Shown: positions 24,817 to 36,921 of the stretch, piece by piece
Numbering within the stretch: the stretch's first letter is position 1
Layout: every line of letters begins with the position of its first letter
Source of the DNA: Candidatus Denitrolinea symbiosum
Lineage (GTDB): Bacteria > Chloroflexota > Anaerolineae > Anaerolineales > Villigracilaceae
DNA: 64,000 nt
Direction: 5' to 3'
Assembly (NCBI GenBank): GCA_017312345.1
Contig: BLAA01000004.1
Coordinates: 124,001-188,000, forward strand
The notes under the pieces: model-generated
Database searches by the model: none
What the model was told of the DNA's origin: nothing
The model's input: the letters and a program-made list of their open reading frames with translations, nothing else
Position numbers and translations under genes: made by a program

Positions 24817-26244
24817 ATGTCCCTCTTGAAACGAATTGAACAAGGACAGAGCGGCGCCCCCGGCCAACCCGCTCCCGCCCCCTCATCCGGGACGGGCAGC
24901 GGGGGCGGCGACAACTCGCGGCTGTCTTCCTTGCAGTCCCGGCGGACCAACGCGCCCATTACCGCGCCCCAGGCAGGGACGTATTTCGACCTCAAGACGC
25001 GCGTCCAAAATCGCCTCCTGGCCGAGCTCGACCCCTCCATGGATATCTCGCGGATCGAAGAAGTCCGCCGCACCATCCAGGGACTCTTCGAGCAAATTCT
25101 GTCCGAGGAGAACATCGTTCTCTCCCGCCCCGAACGCGTCCGCCTATTCGAGCAGATCGCGGCCGAGATCCTGGGTTTGGGACCCCTCCAGCCTTTATTG
25201 GAAGACGAAAGCATCACAGAAATCATGGTCAACGGGGCGAAGAACATTTACATCGAACGCAAAGGCAAGATCCATCGCGTGCCGGTCACGTTCGAGAACA
25301 ACGAACACGTCATGCGCATCATTGACCGAATCGTGGCGCCGCTGGGCCGCCGCATTGACGAGGCCAGCCCGTACGTGGACGCGCGCTTGCAGGACGGCTC
25401 CCGCGTCAACGCGGTCATCCCGCCCATTTCGCTGGTCGGGCCGGTGCTGACCATCCGTAAATTTGCCAAGAACCCCATCACGGTGGACCAACTGGTCCAG
25501 TTTGGCTCCATCAGCCCGGAGGCGCTGCAATTCCTCAAGGCCTGCGTCGAATCCCGCCTGAACGTCGTCATCTCCGGCGGCACCGGGTCGGGCAAGACGA
25601 CTTTGCTGAATATTCTCTCCGGCTACATTCCGGACGACGAGCGCATCGTCACCATCGAGAACGCGGCCGAATTGCAATTGCGGCAGGAACACGTGGTGAC
25701 GTTGGAATCGCGCCCGCCCAACATCGAAGGCCGCGGCGAGATTACTATCCGCCACCTGGTCATCAACGCCCTGCGTATGCGCCCGGACCGGATCATCGTC
25801 GGCGAGATTCGCGACGAGGCCGCGCTGGATATGCTCCAGGCCATGAACACCGGCCACGACGGCTCGATGACCACGCTTCACTCGAACGGGCCGCGCGACA
25901 CCCTGTCTCGTCTCGAGACGATGACCCTGATGGCGGGCATGGACCTGCCCTCGCGCGCCATCCGCGAGCAGGTCTCCTCGGCCATTGACGTGGTCGTGCA
26001 TCAGGAGCGTATGCGCGACGGCACGCGTAAGATCGTAAACGTCACCGAAGTCAGCGGCATGGAAGGCGACGTGATCACCATGACCGATATTTTCGTCTTC
26101 GAACAATCCGGTCTCGAAAACGGAAAGATCGTCGGCCGCCTCCGCCCTACGGGACTGCGGCCGAAATTCATGGATAAGATCGAAGCCTCCGGCATTCACC
26201 TGCCGCCGTCCATCTTCGGAATTGGAGAGCGGCGTCGCTACTAA
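24817..26244 (+). CDS. cpaF: Tad pilus secretion ATPase CpaF/TadA
   Basis: This 475-residue type II/IV secretion ATPase has a disordered proline/glycine-rich start, a helical N-domain, and Walker [14 protein letters not shown] at about residue 254. The Asp box and Walker [21 protein letters not shown] and the His box [11 protein letters not shown] follow. It powers assembly and perhaps retraction of Flp pili from the cytoplasmic side. The binding site is weak (GGAG at a distance). It is followed 3 bases later by tadB. Confidence 0.95.
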   Translation: MSLLKRIEQGQSGAPGQPAPAPSSGTGSGGGDNSRLSSLQSRRTNAPITAPQAGTYFDLKTRVQNRLLAELDPSMDISRIEEVRRTIQGLFEQILSEENIVLSRPERVRLFEQIAAEILGLGPLQPLLEDESITEIMVNGAKNIYIERKGKIHRVPVTFENNEHVMRIIDRIVAPLGRRIDEASPYVDARLQDGSRVNAVIPPISLVGPVLTIRKFAKNPITVDQLVQFGSISPEALQFLKACVESRLNVVISGGTGSGKTTLLNILSGYIPDDERIVTIENAAELQLRQEHVVTLESRPPNIEGRGEITIRHLVINALRMRPDRIIVGEIRDEAALDMLQAMNTGHDGSMTTLHSNGPRDTLSRLETMTLMAGMDLPSRAIREQVSSAIDVVVHQERMRDGTRKIVNVTEVSGMEGDVITMTDIFVFEQSGLENGKIVGRLRPTGLRPKFMDKIEASGIHLPPSIFGIGERRRY

Positions 26245-26247
26245 ACC

Positions 26248-27225
26248 ATGAGCGGACTGACCATCTTCCTCGTCGTTGGCGGAATCATCGCGGTCGGCTT
26301 GCTGGCCGTAGGACTCTTCGTATCCATACGCAGCGAACGTTCGTTGGTGGACGAGCGCCTCGGACAGTTCCTCGAAGAGGCGGGCTCGGCCGAGACGGCC
26401 AAAGCGGAACGTTCCGCCCTGACCGAGTGGGTTAACCGCCAGGCGAAGAAATCCTCCACGGGCGAGCGGATCGCGCGTCAACTTGCGCGGGCAGACCTGA
26501 AATTCCAGGTGGGCGAATACTTCGCGCTCATCGTCATCTCGACCGTGGGGACAGCGGCCATTTTCTGGCTGCTCGCGGGCGGAGGCTTCCAGGCGCGCGG
26601 CATTGGCACGGCGCTGGCTGGCGGATTGGTGGGCTCCTTTATCCCCTCCTTATACGTTCGCTCCCAACAGGGAAAGCGGCTGAGGCGTTTCAACGATCAA
26701 TTATCCGACATGCTCAACCTGATGGTGAACGGCCTGCGCGCGGGCTATTCCGTCATGCAGGCGATGGAGGCCGTCAGCAAGGAACTGCCCCCGCCCATTT
26801 CAGACGAGTTCCGCCGCGTGGTGCAGGAGATGCAGATCGGCATCCCGATGGAAACCGCCCTCGAAAACCTTTATCGCCGCATCCCCAGCGACGACCTGGA
26901 CTTTGTCATCACCGCCGTCAACGTCCAGCGCGAAGTGGGCGGCAACCTGTCGGAAATTTTGGATACCATTTCGTTCACCATTCGCGAGCGCGTGCGCATC
27001 AAAGGCGAGATCCGCGTGCTGACTTCGCAGGTGCGCACGTCCGGCACGGCGATGGCGCTGATCCCCATATTCCTGGTCGTCTTTTTGTGGTTCCTCAACC
27101 CCGAATACATGGGCTCTTTCTTCGACAAAGGACCATTATGCGGGTTTGGCGCGCTGGGCCTGGCGGCCGTCCTGATCGTCACCGGTTACGCCATTATGAT
27201 GAAGATCGCGGATATCGAGGTGTAA
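26248..27225 (+). CDS. tadB: Tad pilus inner-membrane protein TadB
   Basis: This 325-residue type II secretion F-domain protein has an N-terminal helix, a paired helix at about residues 90-130 and two helices at the C-terminus. The central segment (LSDMLNLMVNGLRAGYSVMQAMEAVSKELPPP) is the T2SSF signature. With TadC it forms the membrane platform on which CpaF acts. Gaps to the neighbouring genes are 3 bases and 1 base, indicating one operon. Confidence 0.93.
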   Translation: MSGLTIFLVVGGIIAVGLLAVGLFVSIRSERSLVDERLGQFLEEAGSAETAKAERSALTEWVNRQAKKSSTGERIARQLARADLKFQVGEYFALIVISTVGTAAIFWLLAGGGFQARGIGTALAGGLVGSFIPSLYVRSQQGKRLRRFNDQLSDMLNLMVNGLRAGYSVMQAMEAVSKELPPPISDEFRRVVQEMQIGIPMETALENLYRRIPSDDLDFVITAVNVQREVGGNLSEILDTISFTIRERVRIKGEIRVLTSQVRTSGTAMALIPIFLVVFLWFLNPEYMGSFFDKGPLCGFGALGLAAVLIVTGYAIMMKIADIEV

Positions 27226-27226
27226 T

Positions 27227-28192
27227 ATGCAATGGGCGATTGGAATTCTCCTGGGCCTGGCTCTACTCGGCGGCGTCATCTACATGGTGATAGTCGGCAA
27301 TCGGACCATCGCCGAACAGGATGAAAATATAGACCCGCTGATGACGCGCCTCGCCGAGTTTAGCGAGCGCGGCGAAGTGGCCTCCCTCGAGCAGATCGAA
27401 CTCTCTCAACCGTTCAGCCAGCGCGTCATCGTCCCGATCGTGCGCCGCCTGGGGGAATTCTCGGCGCGCTTCACGCCGCAAAAAGTCCTACTCGACACGA
27501 CCCGTAAACTGGAACTGGCCGGGAACCCGGGGCGGATCGACGCGGCCACTTTTCTTACCACCCGTTTTATCGTTCCGGTGGTGTTCGACGGCCTGTTATT
27601 CCTGATCGCCCGCATTTCGCCCTCGCCGTGGCCGGTCTCCAGGCTGCTTATGGTCCTGCTGGTCTTTGGCCTGCTGGGATTCTTCTTCCCTCAACTATGG
27701 CTGACCAGCCGCATCAACGCCCGCCAGAAGGAAATCCGCAAGGCCATGCCCGACGCGTTGGACCTGTTGACCATCTGCGTGGAGGCCGGCTTGAGTTTCG
27801 ACTCGGCCATATCGAAAGTAAGCGAAAAATGGGAAAACCAGTTGTCGCTGGCCTTTGCCCGCGTGATCCGCGAGATCCAACTCGGCAAACTCCAGCGCGA
27901 AGCCCTGCGCGATATGTCGGACCGGCTCGATATCCCTGAGATGACCAGCTTCGTGGCTGCGGTCATCCAGAGCCAGCAACTGGGCGTCAGCATGGCCAAG
28001 GTGCTCCGCATCCAGTCTGAGCAGATGCGCATGAAGCGCCGCCAGCGAGCGGAGGAGGAAGCCCACAAAGCGCCGGTCAAGATGATCTTCCCCATGGGCC
28101 TCCTGATCTTTCCGTCCATCCTGATCATCCTGCTCACGCCTGCTCTCATTCAAATTACCGACGTGTTTGGAGCCGCCCTGGGAGGACCGTAA
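27227..28192 (+). CDS. tadC: Tad pilus inner-membrane protein TadC
   Basis: This 321-residue T2SSF-domain protein is paralogous to TadB, with the core motif ALDLLTICVEAGLSFDSAISKV and MTSFVAAVIQSQQLGVSMAKVL. Hydrophobic segments at both ends and in the middle put it in the cytoplasmic membrane. It pairs with TadB. It is the last recognisable pilus gene. TadE/F, secretin and prepilin peptidase are not seen here, and a secretin would not be needed in a cell with one membrane. Confidence 0.93.
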   Translation: MQWAIGILLGLALLGGVIYMVIVGNRTIAEQDENIDPLMTRLAEFSERGEVASLEQIELSQPFSQRVIVPIVRRLGEFSARFTPQKVLLDTTRKLELAGNPGRIDAATFLTTRFIVPVVFDGLLFLIARISPSPWPVSRLLMVLLVFGLLGFFFPQLWLTSRINARQKEIRKAMPDALDLLTICVEAGLSFDSAISKVSEKWENQLSLAFARVIREIQLGKLQREALRDMSDRLDIPEMTSFVAAVIQSQQLGVSMAKVLRIQSEQMRMKRRQRAEEEAHKAPVKMIFPMGLLIFPSILIILLTPALIQITDVFGAALGGP

Positions 28193-28195
28193 ATC

Positions 28196-28933
28196 GTGAC
28201 CCAGCCCCACTGGTCGTATCCGCTGTACCGTCTGGCATGGAGCGGGCTCGACTGGTTGTTTCCGCCCCGTTGCGGCGGGTGCGGAAAGGCGGGTTCCCGC
28301 TGGTGCGAAGAGTGCCAGGGAAAAGTCCCGTTGCTGGCCGGGGCCTTGTGCGAAAAATGCGGACAGTCGCTTCCGCAGGCGGGCTTGTGCCGGAGCTGCC
28401 GTTCCGTTCCGCCGCCCTTTCGCGCCCTGCGCGCCTGGGCGGCGTTTGATTTCCCTGTCCGCCAGGCCCTGCATCGATTGAAATACCGCCGCGACATGGG
28501 GTTGGGCGACGCGCTAGCCGTCCCTCTGGCCGAATTTACGCGCTCCCTCTCCTGGCCGCTGGACATGATCGCGCCTGTTCCGCTCGGACAAAAACGGCGG
28601 CAGGAACGCGGGTATAATCAGGTTGACTTGATCGCTCGTCCCCTGGCGCTCGCGCTCGGCCTGAACTATCGGCCGGGCGCGCTCAAAAGGCAGCGCGAAA
28701 CCGTCTCGCAAGTTGGACTCTCCGCGTCCGAACGCCGCGAAAACATGCAGAATGCCTTTATCGCAAACGCCTCTGTCGTGCGGGGAAAGATCATCCTCGT
28801 GGTGGACGACGTATCCACTACCGGATCCACCCTCTCGTCTTGCAGTAACGCCCTCCTTCAAGCGGGCGCTGCCGAAGTCTACGCGTTGACCGTAGCGCGG
28901 GCGTTGTCCCAGCACGGTCTGAATCAAGTCTAA
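28196..28933 (+). CDS. comFC: ComFC/GntX-like phosphoribosyltransferase-fold protein
   Basis: The 245-residue product has an N-terminal zinc-binding region (CGGCGKAGSRWCEEC, LCEKCG, LCRSC) and a C-terminal type I PRT domain with ILVVDDVSTTGSTL, the PRPP-binding loop. ComFC proteins take part in DNA uptake in naturally competent bacteria. The GTG start at 28196 lies 3 bases after tadC, so it may be transcribed with the pilus genes. Coupling a competence protein to a Tad pilus fits a DNA-uptake role but is not proof. Confidence 0.87.
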   Translation: MTQPHWSYPLYRLAWSGLDWLFPPRCGGCGKAGSRWCEECQGKVPLLAGALCEKCGQSLPQAGLCRSCRSVPPPFRALRAWAAFDFPVRQALHRLKYRRDMGLGDALAVPLAEFTRSLSWPLDMIAPVPLGQKRRQERGYNQVDLIARPLALALGLNYRPGALKRQRETVSQVGLSASERRENMQNAFIANASVVRGKIILVVDDVSTTGSTLSSCSNALLQAGAAEVYALTVARALSQHGLNQV

Positions 28934-28957
28934 TCACCCAATCCCCAGGAGGTCCCC

Positions 28958-29524
28958 ATGACTGACCATCAAGTGGACGTTCAAACCCGCAATATGGCAA
29001 TGACCGACGCCATCCATGACTACGTGACCGGCCGGGCGGAACGCCTGACGCGTCACCTGCCGCAGATCGAAGACGTGCGCGTGGAATTGACTTATCTTAA
29101 ATCGGCTCGCAACGCTTCAGACCGCTTCACCGCCGAGATCACCACGCGCGGCAAGAACCTGCTCTTGCGCGCCGAGGAACGCGCCGACGACTTGCATGCC
29201 GCCTTCGACACCGCCCTCGATAAACTGGACCGCCAGATCGAGCGCTTCAAGGGCAAACGCAACCGCGCCCGCGGCGACGGGCGTTCCGCCGCCGAAGTCG
29301 CCGAACAGATCGTGGACGACGAGACCGGCGAACTGACCCCCCTGCTTGCCAAACGCAAAAAGTTCACCTTGTATCCGATGAGCGAGGAGGAGGCCATCAT
29401 CCAGATGCGCGAACTCGGTCACGAAAACTTCTTTATCTTCTACAACGTCGAGTCCAGCAAGATCAACGTGTTGTATCGGCGTCGCAACGGCAGTTACGGC
29501 CTGATCGAGCCGGAGATCGGCTGA
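28958..29524 (+). CDS. hpf: Ribosome hibernation promoting factor, long form
   Basis: The product has 188 residues. Residues 1-100 form the HPF/RaiA domain that binds the 30S decoding region (VQTRNMAMTDAIHDYVTGRAERLTRHLP). The C-terminal 60 residues (VKRKKFTLYPMSEEEAI-like motif KKFTLYPMSEEEAIIQMRE) dimerise two 70S ribosomes into 100S particles. It is made in slow growth and protects idle ribosomes. CAGGAGG precedes the ATG. A terminator follows. Confidence 0.95.
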   Translation: MTDHQVDVQTRNMAMTDAIHDYVTGRAERLTRHLPQIEDVRVELTYLKSARNASDRFTAEITTRGKNLLLRAEERADDLHAAFDTALDKLDRQIERFKGKRNRARGDGRSAAEVAEQIVDDETGELTPLLAKRKKFTLYPMSEEEAIIQMRELGHENFFIFYNVESSKINVLYRRRNGSYGLIEPEIG

Positions 29525-29544
29525 ACCGAAGGCCGGATGAATTC

Positions 29545-29581
29545 AAGACCCTGAAGGTCTGCGCGGCTTTCGGGGTCTTTT
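29545..29581 (+). terminator. Terminator between hpf and folE
   Basis: AAGACCCTGAA pairs with TTCGGGGTCTT (one wobble) around a 13-base loop and leads into TTTT. The folE start codon lies only a few bases downstream. Confidence 0.7.
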
Positions 29582-29586
29582 AGGAA

Positions 29587-30228
29587 ATGGAAATGGAACC
29601 GTTTGATTTCGACGATGAGTTGAGCGCGGAACAGACCGCCCCCGGCCGCGTCGACGCATTAAAAATCGAAAAGTCAATGACCGAACTGCTCCGCGCGCTC
29701 GGCGAAGATCCCGGGCGCGACGGCTTGAAAAACACGCCGCGCCGCGTGGCGCGCATGTACGTTGAACTGCTGGCGGGCTACTCGGCGGACCCTGCCGCCA
29801 TGATCAATGGCGCGCTCTTCGATGTCCAATACGACGAAATGGTGCTGGTGCGCGATATCGAGTTTTATAGTTTGTGCGAACACCATCTCCTCCCCTTCAC
29901 CGGGCGCGCCCACGTGGCCTACATCCCCAACGGCAAAGTGCTGGGTATCTCGAAGATCCCGCGCGTGGTGGAGATGTACGCCCGCCGGCTCCAGGTGCAG
30001 GAGCGCATGACCCGCCAGATCGCGGATTTTCTGCGCGATCTCCTCAAGCCGCAGGGCGTGGCGGTCGTCATCGAGGCGATGCACATGTGCATGATGATGC
30101 GCGGCGTCAAAACGCACACCGCCCGCATGACCACTTCGGCCATGCACGGCGCCTTCCGCGCCAACCTGGCCACCCGCGAAGAATTTTTGGCGAACATCTC
30201 GCGCGGTTCGGGGCCGCTGCGCCTCTAA
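29587..30228 (+). CDS. folE: GTP cyclohydrolase I
   Basis: This 213-residue enzyme has the family motifs [20 protein letters not shown] (zinc cysteine and catalytic histidines), [20 protein letters not shown] and MCMMMRGVK (second zinc cysteine). It turns GTP into dihydroneopterin triphosphate, the first step to folate or tetrahydropterins. The ATG lies 5 bases after AGGAAATGG-type sequence. Its 3' end overlaps the convergent folB gene by 4 bases, so both strands carry folate genes meeting tail to tail. Confidence 0.96.
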   Translation: MEMEPFDFDDELSAEQTAPGRVDALKIEKSMTELLRALGEDPGRDGLKNTPRRVARMYVELLAGYSADPAAMINGALFDVQYDEMVLVRDIEFYSLCEHHLLPFTGRAHVAYIPNGKVLGISKIPRVVEMYARRLQVQERMTRQIADFLRDLLKPQGVAVVIEAMHMCMMMRGVKTHTARMTTSAMHGAFRANLATREEFLANISRGSGPLRL

Positions 30229-30584
30229 CGCCGCCGCCGTTCGACCTCCACCGCCACCGAAGCCGCCTCCGCCACCGCCCCGGGCTTATCCACGCGGACG
30301 ACGACCCTCGTCACCTTCGGCTCTTCGAGACATAATTCCGCCAGGTCGTTCGCCAGCGCCTCGACCGTTTCCCGCGCCGCGTTTTCCACGCAGGCGCGGA
30401 TTTTTTTGGCAAGCGCGCTGTAATCCACGCAGTCGGCGATGTCGTCTGTGCGCGCCGCGCGGCGCGTGTCGGCGTATGCCGCGACGTTGACGACGATCTC
30501 ACGCGGCGTCGTCCGCTCCCAACTGTGGATGCCGAGGATACCGCGCGCTTTCAAATCCTGGATGATCACTTTGTCCATTGTCAA
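30225..30584 (-). CDS. folB: Dihydroneopterin aldolase
   Basis: This 119-residue protein has the FolB motifs [10 protein letters not shown] near residue 18 and RVDKPGA near residue 98, which include the conserved glutamate and lysine of the active site. It cleaves dihydroneopterin in folate synthesis. The start codons ATG and the next in-frame ATG are two codons apart. It is convergent with folE, with a 4-base overlap of the stop codons. An SDR of the pteridine-reductase type lies 23 kb away. Confidence 0.92.
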   Translation of the reverse strand: MTMDKVIIQDLKARGILGIHSWERTTPREIVVNVAAYADTRRAARTDDIADCVDYSALAKKIRACVENAARETVEALANDLAELCLEEPKVTRVVVRVDKPGAVAEAASVAVEVERRRR

Positions 30585-30730
30585 ACTCCAGCCGCATCAT
30601 ACCTGCGAACCGCGATCCTGCCAATCCGTTTTTTAGGCGGCCCCGCGCCGCCCTCGCGAGACGGCTCCCCCGGCGCGCGAGGCCGTTCTGCGTTTTTTCC
30701 CGTCGAGGGTAAAAACACAAATTGCTAGTG

Positions 30731-30736
30731 TATAAT
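30731..30736 (+). promoter_or_regulatory. -10 element of the 30774 gene
   Basis: TATAAT preceded directly by TG lies 38 bases before the ATG. The stretch 30585-30773 holds no gene; a GC-rich hairpin near 30650-30680 followed by T6 may end transcription from either side. Confidence 0.5.
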
Positions 30737-30773
30737 ACATACGCTATATTCCCATTCCACACTAAGGCATTGT

Positions 30774-32333
30774 ATGGCAGGCGCAACTCCCAATATTTCC
30801 GCCGATTACTGGCGAACCCTTCAAGTCACATCCAGCGATATCGAATTTCTGCAAACACACCTGTTCGAGCGCGAGACGCCTCTCACGCCTCGCGAACTTG
30901 TCTCTGTGTTGGTCGCGGAACGGATTCGCATCGAGACCGAAACCGCGGCACGCCAGCGGGATACTTTAAAGCCCTATCTCCCCAGGGAAAAATATGAAGT
31001 TGGGGAGCGGTTGGACTTCCCCGCCTTGAAAAGCGGCGGACGCGTCGTGGCCGTGCGCGCAGGAGTCAACCCCGAACTCGGCGCGTTCGACGTGTTGACC
31101 GTCGAAATGGAGAACGGGACGCAAAAACAGTTCGCCGCCGCGCTGGAAAATCACAAACTGAACCGTCCTTCGGCCGCGGAGGAATCCGCCTCCGCCCTGG
31201 ACCCCGAAGCGGTCGCGCTGGACTTCAGCGCGGAACTCGAAGCGAAGGTCGACTCCGCTTTCGCCGCGGACGAATCGCTGGTGCAGATCGCGGGACGCTG
31301 GTTCCCGCGCGCCCTGCTGCTCGACATCAACGCCGGTCATCTCAACCTTGCCGAGGCCGTGCTGGATATGGCCGGCGGCGAGCCGCTTCCCACCTCCGCT
31401 TTGATGAAGGACCTCGAATTGCCCGCCGGCGTAAACCCCAGGCTGGCGGAATTTTCCCTCAATTATGCCCTGCAGGAGGATAAACGTTTCGACGAGGTCG
31501 GGCCGGTGGGGACGGTGTTGTGGTGTCTGGAGCGCCTCGAACCCGAAGGCGTGCGGACCGTTCCCGCGCCGTTGCAGTATGCGGAGATTCCTCACGACCG
31601 CGCCCTCCTTTCTCCGCAGATGCTGGCGCTCGAAACGCAAGTGGACGATGAGTTGAGCGAAGCCTCCGCCCCGCCGTCCGACGAGGCGACCATCAGCCTG
31701 CTCTATCCGCACTGGCGGGCCGGCACGCTTCCCGTTTCGGCGCGCGCCCGGCGGCTGTTTCCCAGCGCGTACGAATCGGCCCGAATCCGCTTTACGCTGC
31801 TGGACGAGAAAACGGGAAAGAAAATCCCGGCCTGGGTTGTCCGAAAATCTGGGTATGTATACGGATTGGCCGACTGGTACAAATCTTATGAGTTAATGCC
31901 CGGGGCGCTGATCCGCGTCCGCAAGAGTAACCAGCCCGGGGAGGTCCGCATCGAGGCGTTGACGCGCCGCTCGGTGCGCGATTGGGTGCGGACGGTCATC
32001 GTCGGCACGGACGGCGGCCTCGTCTTCGCGTTGTTGAAGCAGCAGATCGCCGCCGAATTGAACGACCGGATGGCGATCGCCGTCCCCGACCCGGACGGGG
32101 TGGACGCCGCCCGCGAGCAGGCCGCCAAAGTCCGCCTGCCGTTCGAGGCGTTGACGAAAAACGTGATGCGCGAACTGACCAAACTCAGCCCGCAGGGACA
32201 TGTCCACGTGCAGGAACTGTACGCGGGCATCAACATCCTGCGCCGCGTGCCGCCGGCCCCGTTGATGGCCCTGCTGGCGTCGCATCCTGAATTTGCGCAC
32301 GTTGGCGATCTGCATTACCGCCTGGATGAATGA
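30774..32333 (+). CDS. Hypothetical protein, large soluble, conserved-looking
   Basis: This 519-residue cytoplasmic protein has no signal, membrane segment or catalytic motif I can name. The N-terminal 60 residues are helical (LTPRELVSVLVAERIRIE), the next part is beta-rich, and the C-terminal part contains helical stretches (KVRLPFEALTKNVMRELTKL). The next gene overlaps its stop by 4 bases and is also unknown, with a possible winged-helix end. The two probably work together. A DNA-binding or regulatory role is only a guess. Confidence 0.75.
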   Translation: MAGATPNISADYWRTLQVTSSDIEFLQTHLFERETPLTPRELVSVLVAERIRIETETAARQRDTLKPYLPREKYEVGERLDFPALKSGGRVVAVRAGVNPELGAFDVLTVEMENGTQKQFAAALENHKLNRPSAAEESASALDPEAVALDFSAELEAKVDSAFAADESLVQIAGRWFPRALLLDINAGHLNLAEAVLDMAGGEPLPTSALMKDLELPAGVNPRLAEFSLNYALQEDKRFDEVGPVGTVLWCLERLEPEGVRTVPAPLQYAEIPHDRALLSPQMLALETQVDDELSEASAPPSDEATISLLYPHWRAGTLPVSARARRLFPSAYESARIRFTLLDEKTGKKIPAWVVRKSGYVYGLADWYKSYELMPGALIRVRKSNQPGEVRIEALTRRSVRDWVRTVIVGTDGGLVFALLKQQIAAELNDRMAIAVPDPDGVDAAREQAAKVRLPFEALTKNVMRELTKLSPQGHVHVQELYAGINILRRVPPAPLMALLASHPEFAHVGDLHYRLDE

Positions 32334-32782
32334 CCATGACTGAAACCAATCCCGAACCCCGCGTTGCGCGGCGCCCCGTTTTGAAACCGACGGCCAAGAC
32401 CCCCTTCCAGATCGACTTTCAGTGGTGGAAGGAGAACGAGCGCGATTGGCAGGTATACCTGCGCTCGTTGTTGTGTCCCGCCCACCAGGAAGCGCTGGCG
32501 TCGTTGGAGGAAGGCCAGATGATCGACTGGGTGGACGAAAACACCGCCGAGGTGCGCGAAGTGGACGGCATCCAGCACGCGTTGATGAGTCACTGCGCGC
32601 GCCAGCCCGAATTCGTCACCCCGCAGACCGCGCTGGTGGAGGCGGTATTCCGCCTGTTCCTCGTCAACGGCAACCAGCCGATGAGCGCGGAAGACCTGGC
32701 GGTCAGACTAGGACGCCCGGCTAACACGATTTTAAGCACGCTGGCGGGCCCGCGCGTGTACAAGGGCCTGAGACCGGCGTAA
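32330..32782 (+). CDS. Hypothetical protein with winged-helix-like C-terminus
   Basis: This 150-residue protein is soluble. The C-terminal 40 residues (PMSAEDLAVRLGRPANTILSTLAG) look like a helix-turn-helix or winged helix, while the middle carries HCARQPEFVTPQTALVEAVFRLF. It starts inside the stop codon region of the preceding gene (4-base overlap; a second ATG is two codons later). No family is recognised. A tRNA gene follows 33 bases after its stop. Confidence 0.7.
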   Translation: MTMTETNPEPRVARRPVLKPTAKTPFQIDFQWWKENERDWQVYLRSLLCPAHQEALASLEEGQMIDWVDENTAEVREVDGIQHALMSHCARQPEFVTPQTALVEAVFRLFLVNGNQPMSAEDLAVRLGRPANTILSTLAGPRVYKGLRPA

Positions 32783-32815
32783 CCTGGATCGTCAGTTTGC
32801 GTTACAACCGACCAT

Positions 32816-32888
32816 GCCCCCGTAGCTCAACGGACAGAGCAGTTGCCTTCTAAGCAAAAGGTTGAAGGTTCGATTCCTTCCGGGGGCG
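32816..32888 (+). tRNA. tRNA-Arg (anticodon TCT)
   Basis: The acceptor stem GCCCCCG pairs with CGGGGGC. The D arm is GCTC...GAGC, the anticodon loop is CTTCTAA with anticodon TCT, and the T arm is GAAGG-TTCGATT-CCTTC. The discriminator base is G. The CCA end is not encoded. Confidence 0.96.
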
Positions 32889-32941
32889 CTGGGTTGACGA
32901 GCACACAAATATAAAGGTAGATGAGGTAATCAAGGAGAAAA

Positions 32942-33469
32942 ATGACAACCGAAAGATTTGGAATCATCAAAGTTGGCGGGCGCGACGCCACCGTTATCGG
33001 CGACGATGTGAAAGTGGGAGACGCCGCGCCCGAGTTCACCGTCCACGCGTTGGACTGGTCCCTGACGCGCGGGCTGGCCGACACCAAAGGCAAAGTGCGG
33101 ATCATCGCCGCCGTCCCCTCGCTCGACACCGACGTCTGCGACCGCGAGACGCGGCGCTTCAACCAGGAATCCGCCGCGCTCGACAAGGACATCGTCATCC
33201 AGACCGTCAGTACCGACCTGCCCTACGCGCAGAAGCGCTGGTGCGGCGCCGCCGGCGTGGACCAGGTGATGGTCCTCTCCGACCATCAGAACGCGGAGTT
33301 CGGGGAAAAATACGGCGTGTTGATCAAAGAGCGCCGCATCCTGCGCCGCGCCGTCTTCGTGGTGGGCCGCGACGACAAGATCGTCTACGCCGCCTACATG
33401 CCCGCGCTCGGCGACGAACCGAATTACGAAGAAGTGATCGAGGCGGCAAAGAAGGCTTTGCAGGCGTAA
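32942..33469 (+). CDS. tpx: Thiol peroxidase
   Basis: This 175-residue peroxiredoxin of the Tpx class has the peroxidatic cysteine in PSLDTDVCDRETRRFN and the resolving cysteine in AQKRWCGA. VGDAAPEFTVHALDW marks the thioredoxin fold. It reduces alkyl and lipid hydroperoxides in the cytoplasm using thioredoxin. AAGGAG precedes the ATG. Small heat-shock and Lon genes follow, giving a stress-response neighbourhood. Confidence 0.94.
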   Translation: MTTERFGIIKVGGRDATVIGDDVKVGDAAPEFTVHALDWSLTRGLADTKGKVRIIAAVPSLDTDVCDRETRRFNQESAALDKDIVIQTVSTDLPYAQKRWCGAAGVDQVMVLSDHQNAEFGEKYGVLIKERRILRRAVFVVGRDDKIVYAAYMPALGDEPNYEEVIEAAKKALQA

Positions 33470-33481
33470 GCGTGATCGCCG

Positions 33482-33538
33482 GGCGGATGTCGTCCGCCTG
33501 GCAGCGAGATTGTAAGGCGGGATGGCATCCCGCCTTAC
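33482..33538. repeat. Pair of intergenic palindromes
   Basis: GGCGGA/TCCGCC (33482-33498) is followed by a near-perfect palindrome with 13-base arms around one base (33512-33524 and 33526-33538). It sits between tpx and hsp20. The plan (two GC-rich palindromes about 15-25 bases apart) resembles the pair at 11658-11698. Confidence 0.75.
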
Positions 33539-33551
33539 GGGAGAGCGTGAA

Positions 33552-33953
33552 ATGACCACCATTATCCGTAAATCCGAATCTTTGCTGACCGAGAGGCGGC
33601 GCGACCTGGTCCACGCGGTCAGTTGGACGACGCGTTCCAGCGTGTGGAGTCCGCCGACCGACGTCTACGAAACGGACGAAGCCTACGTCGTCCGTGTGGA
33701 GGTGGCCGGGATGCGCGAATCCGCGTTCGAGATCACGCTCGAGGGCGAATTCCTCCAGGTCAGCGGCGTCCGTCCCGATGTTTCGGGGCGGCGCGCCTAC
33801 CAGCAGATGGAGATCCGCTTCGGCCATTTCAGCGCGGCCGTCGGCCTGCCCGAACCGGTGGACGCGGACTCCTCCCGCGCGGAATACGCCGACGGATTCC
33901 TCACGATCACTTTGCCGAAGAACAAACCCGTCAGGGTGGAGATAGAAAAATAG
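33552..33953 (+). CDS. Small heat-shock protein, HSP20 family
   Basis: This 133-residue protein has an alpha-crystallin domain at about residues 37-130 ([20 protein letters not shown] and the end motif [12 protein letters not shown]). Such proteins form oligomers that hold unfolding proteins without ATP. The start at 33552 fits the usual short N-terminal arm; an upstream ATG would be inside the palindromic repeat. The lon gene begins one base after its stop codon, so both are probably expressed together in heat or protein stress. Confidence 0.92.
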   Translation: MTTIIRKSESLLTERRRDLVHAVSWTTRSSVWSPPTDVYETDEAYVVRVEVAGMRESAFEITLEGEFLQVSGVRPDVSGRRAYQQMEIRFGHFSAAVGLPEPVDADSSRAEYADGFLTITLPKNKPVRVEIEK

Positions 33954-33954
33954 A

Positions 33955-36553
<2,599 letters not shown>

Positions 36554-36576
<23 letters not shown>

Positions 36577-36904
36577 AGACGACGCCACAATGGTGAAACT
36601 GCTCGAAACCCTTCTGAAAATGGAAGGGTATCAAGTCTCCGCGCTGGACGCCGACGCCAGCGTTGCCGAGGCGGTTCTCGCCGACCCTCCCGACATCCTG
36701 TTGATGGACGTCCACCTGTCCAATAACAACGGCATCGAGGAGCTGAAAAAATTACGCGCCGCGCCCGGCGGGGGAGACGTGCGCGTGCTGATGGTTTCGG
36801 GGCTGGACTTTAAAGACGAGTGCCTCGCGAACGGCGCAGACGGCTTCCTCCAAAAACCGTTCATGCCCGACGACCTGCTGTCCGCTTTGCGGGGGATGAG
36901 CTAG
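36554..36904 (+). CDS. Single-domain CheY-like response regulator
   Basis: This 116-residue protein is a lone receiver domain: acidic pair in LLAEDDATM, phosphoacceptor aspartate in [13 protein letters not shown], threonine/serine in LMVSGLD and lysine in FLQKPFMP. No output domain follows. It overlaps the lon gene by 23 bases in another frame. It would pass a phosphoryl signal to another protein. The cognate kinase is not next to it. Confidence 0.9.
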
Positions 36905-36921
36905 CGCGCCATGAGAATCGG

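Noticed and set aside
30640..30710. A riboswitch before the 30774 gene
   Set aside because: Only a GC-rich hairpin and T6 are seen; no known aptamer pattern is recognisable and the downstream gene is of unknown function.
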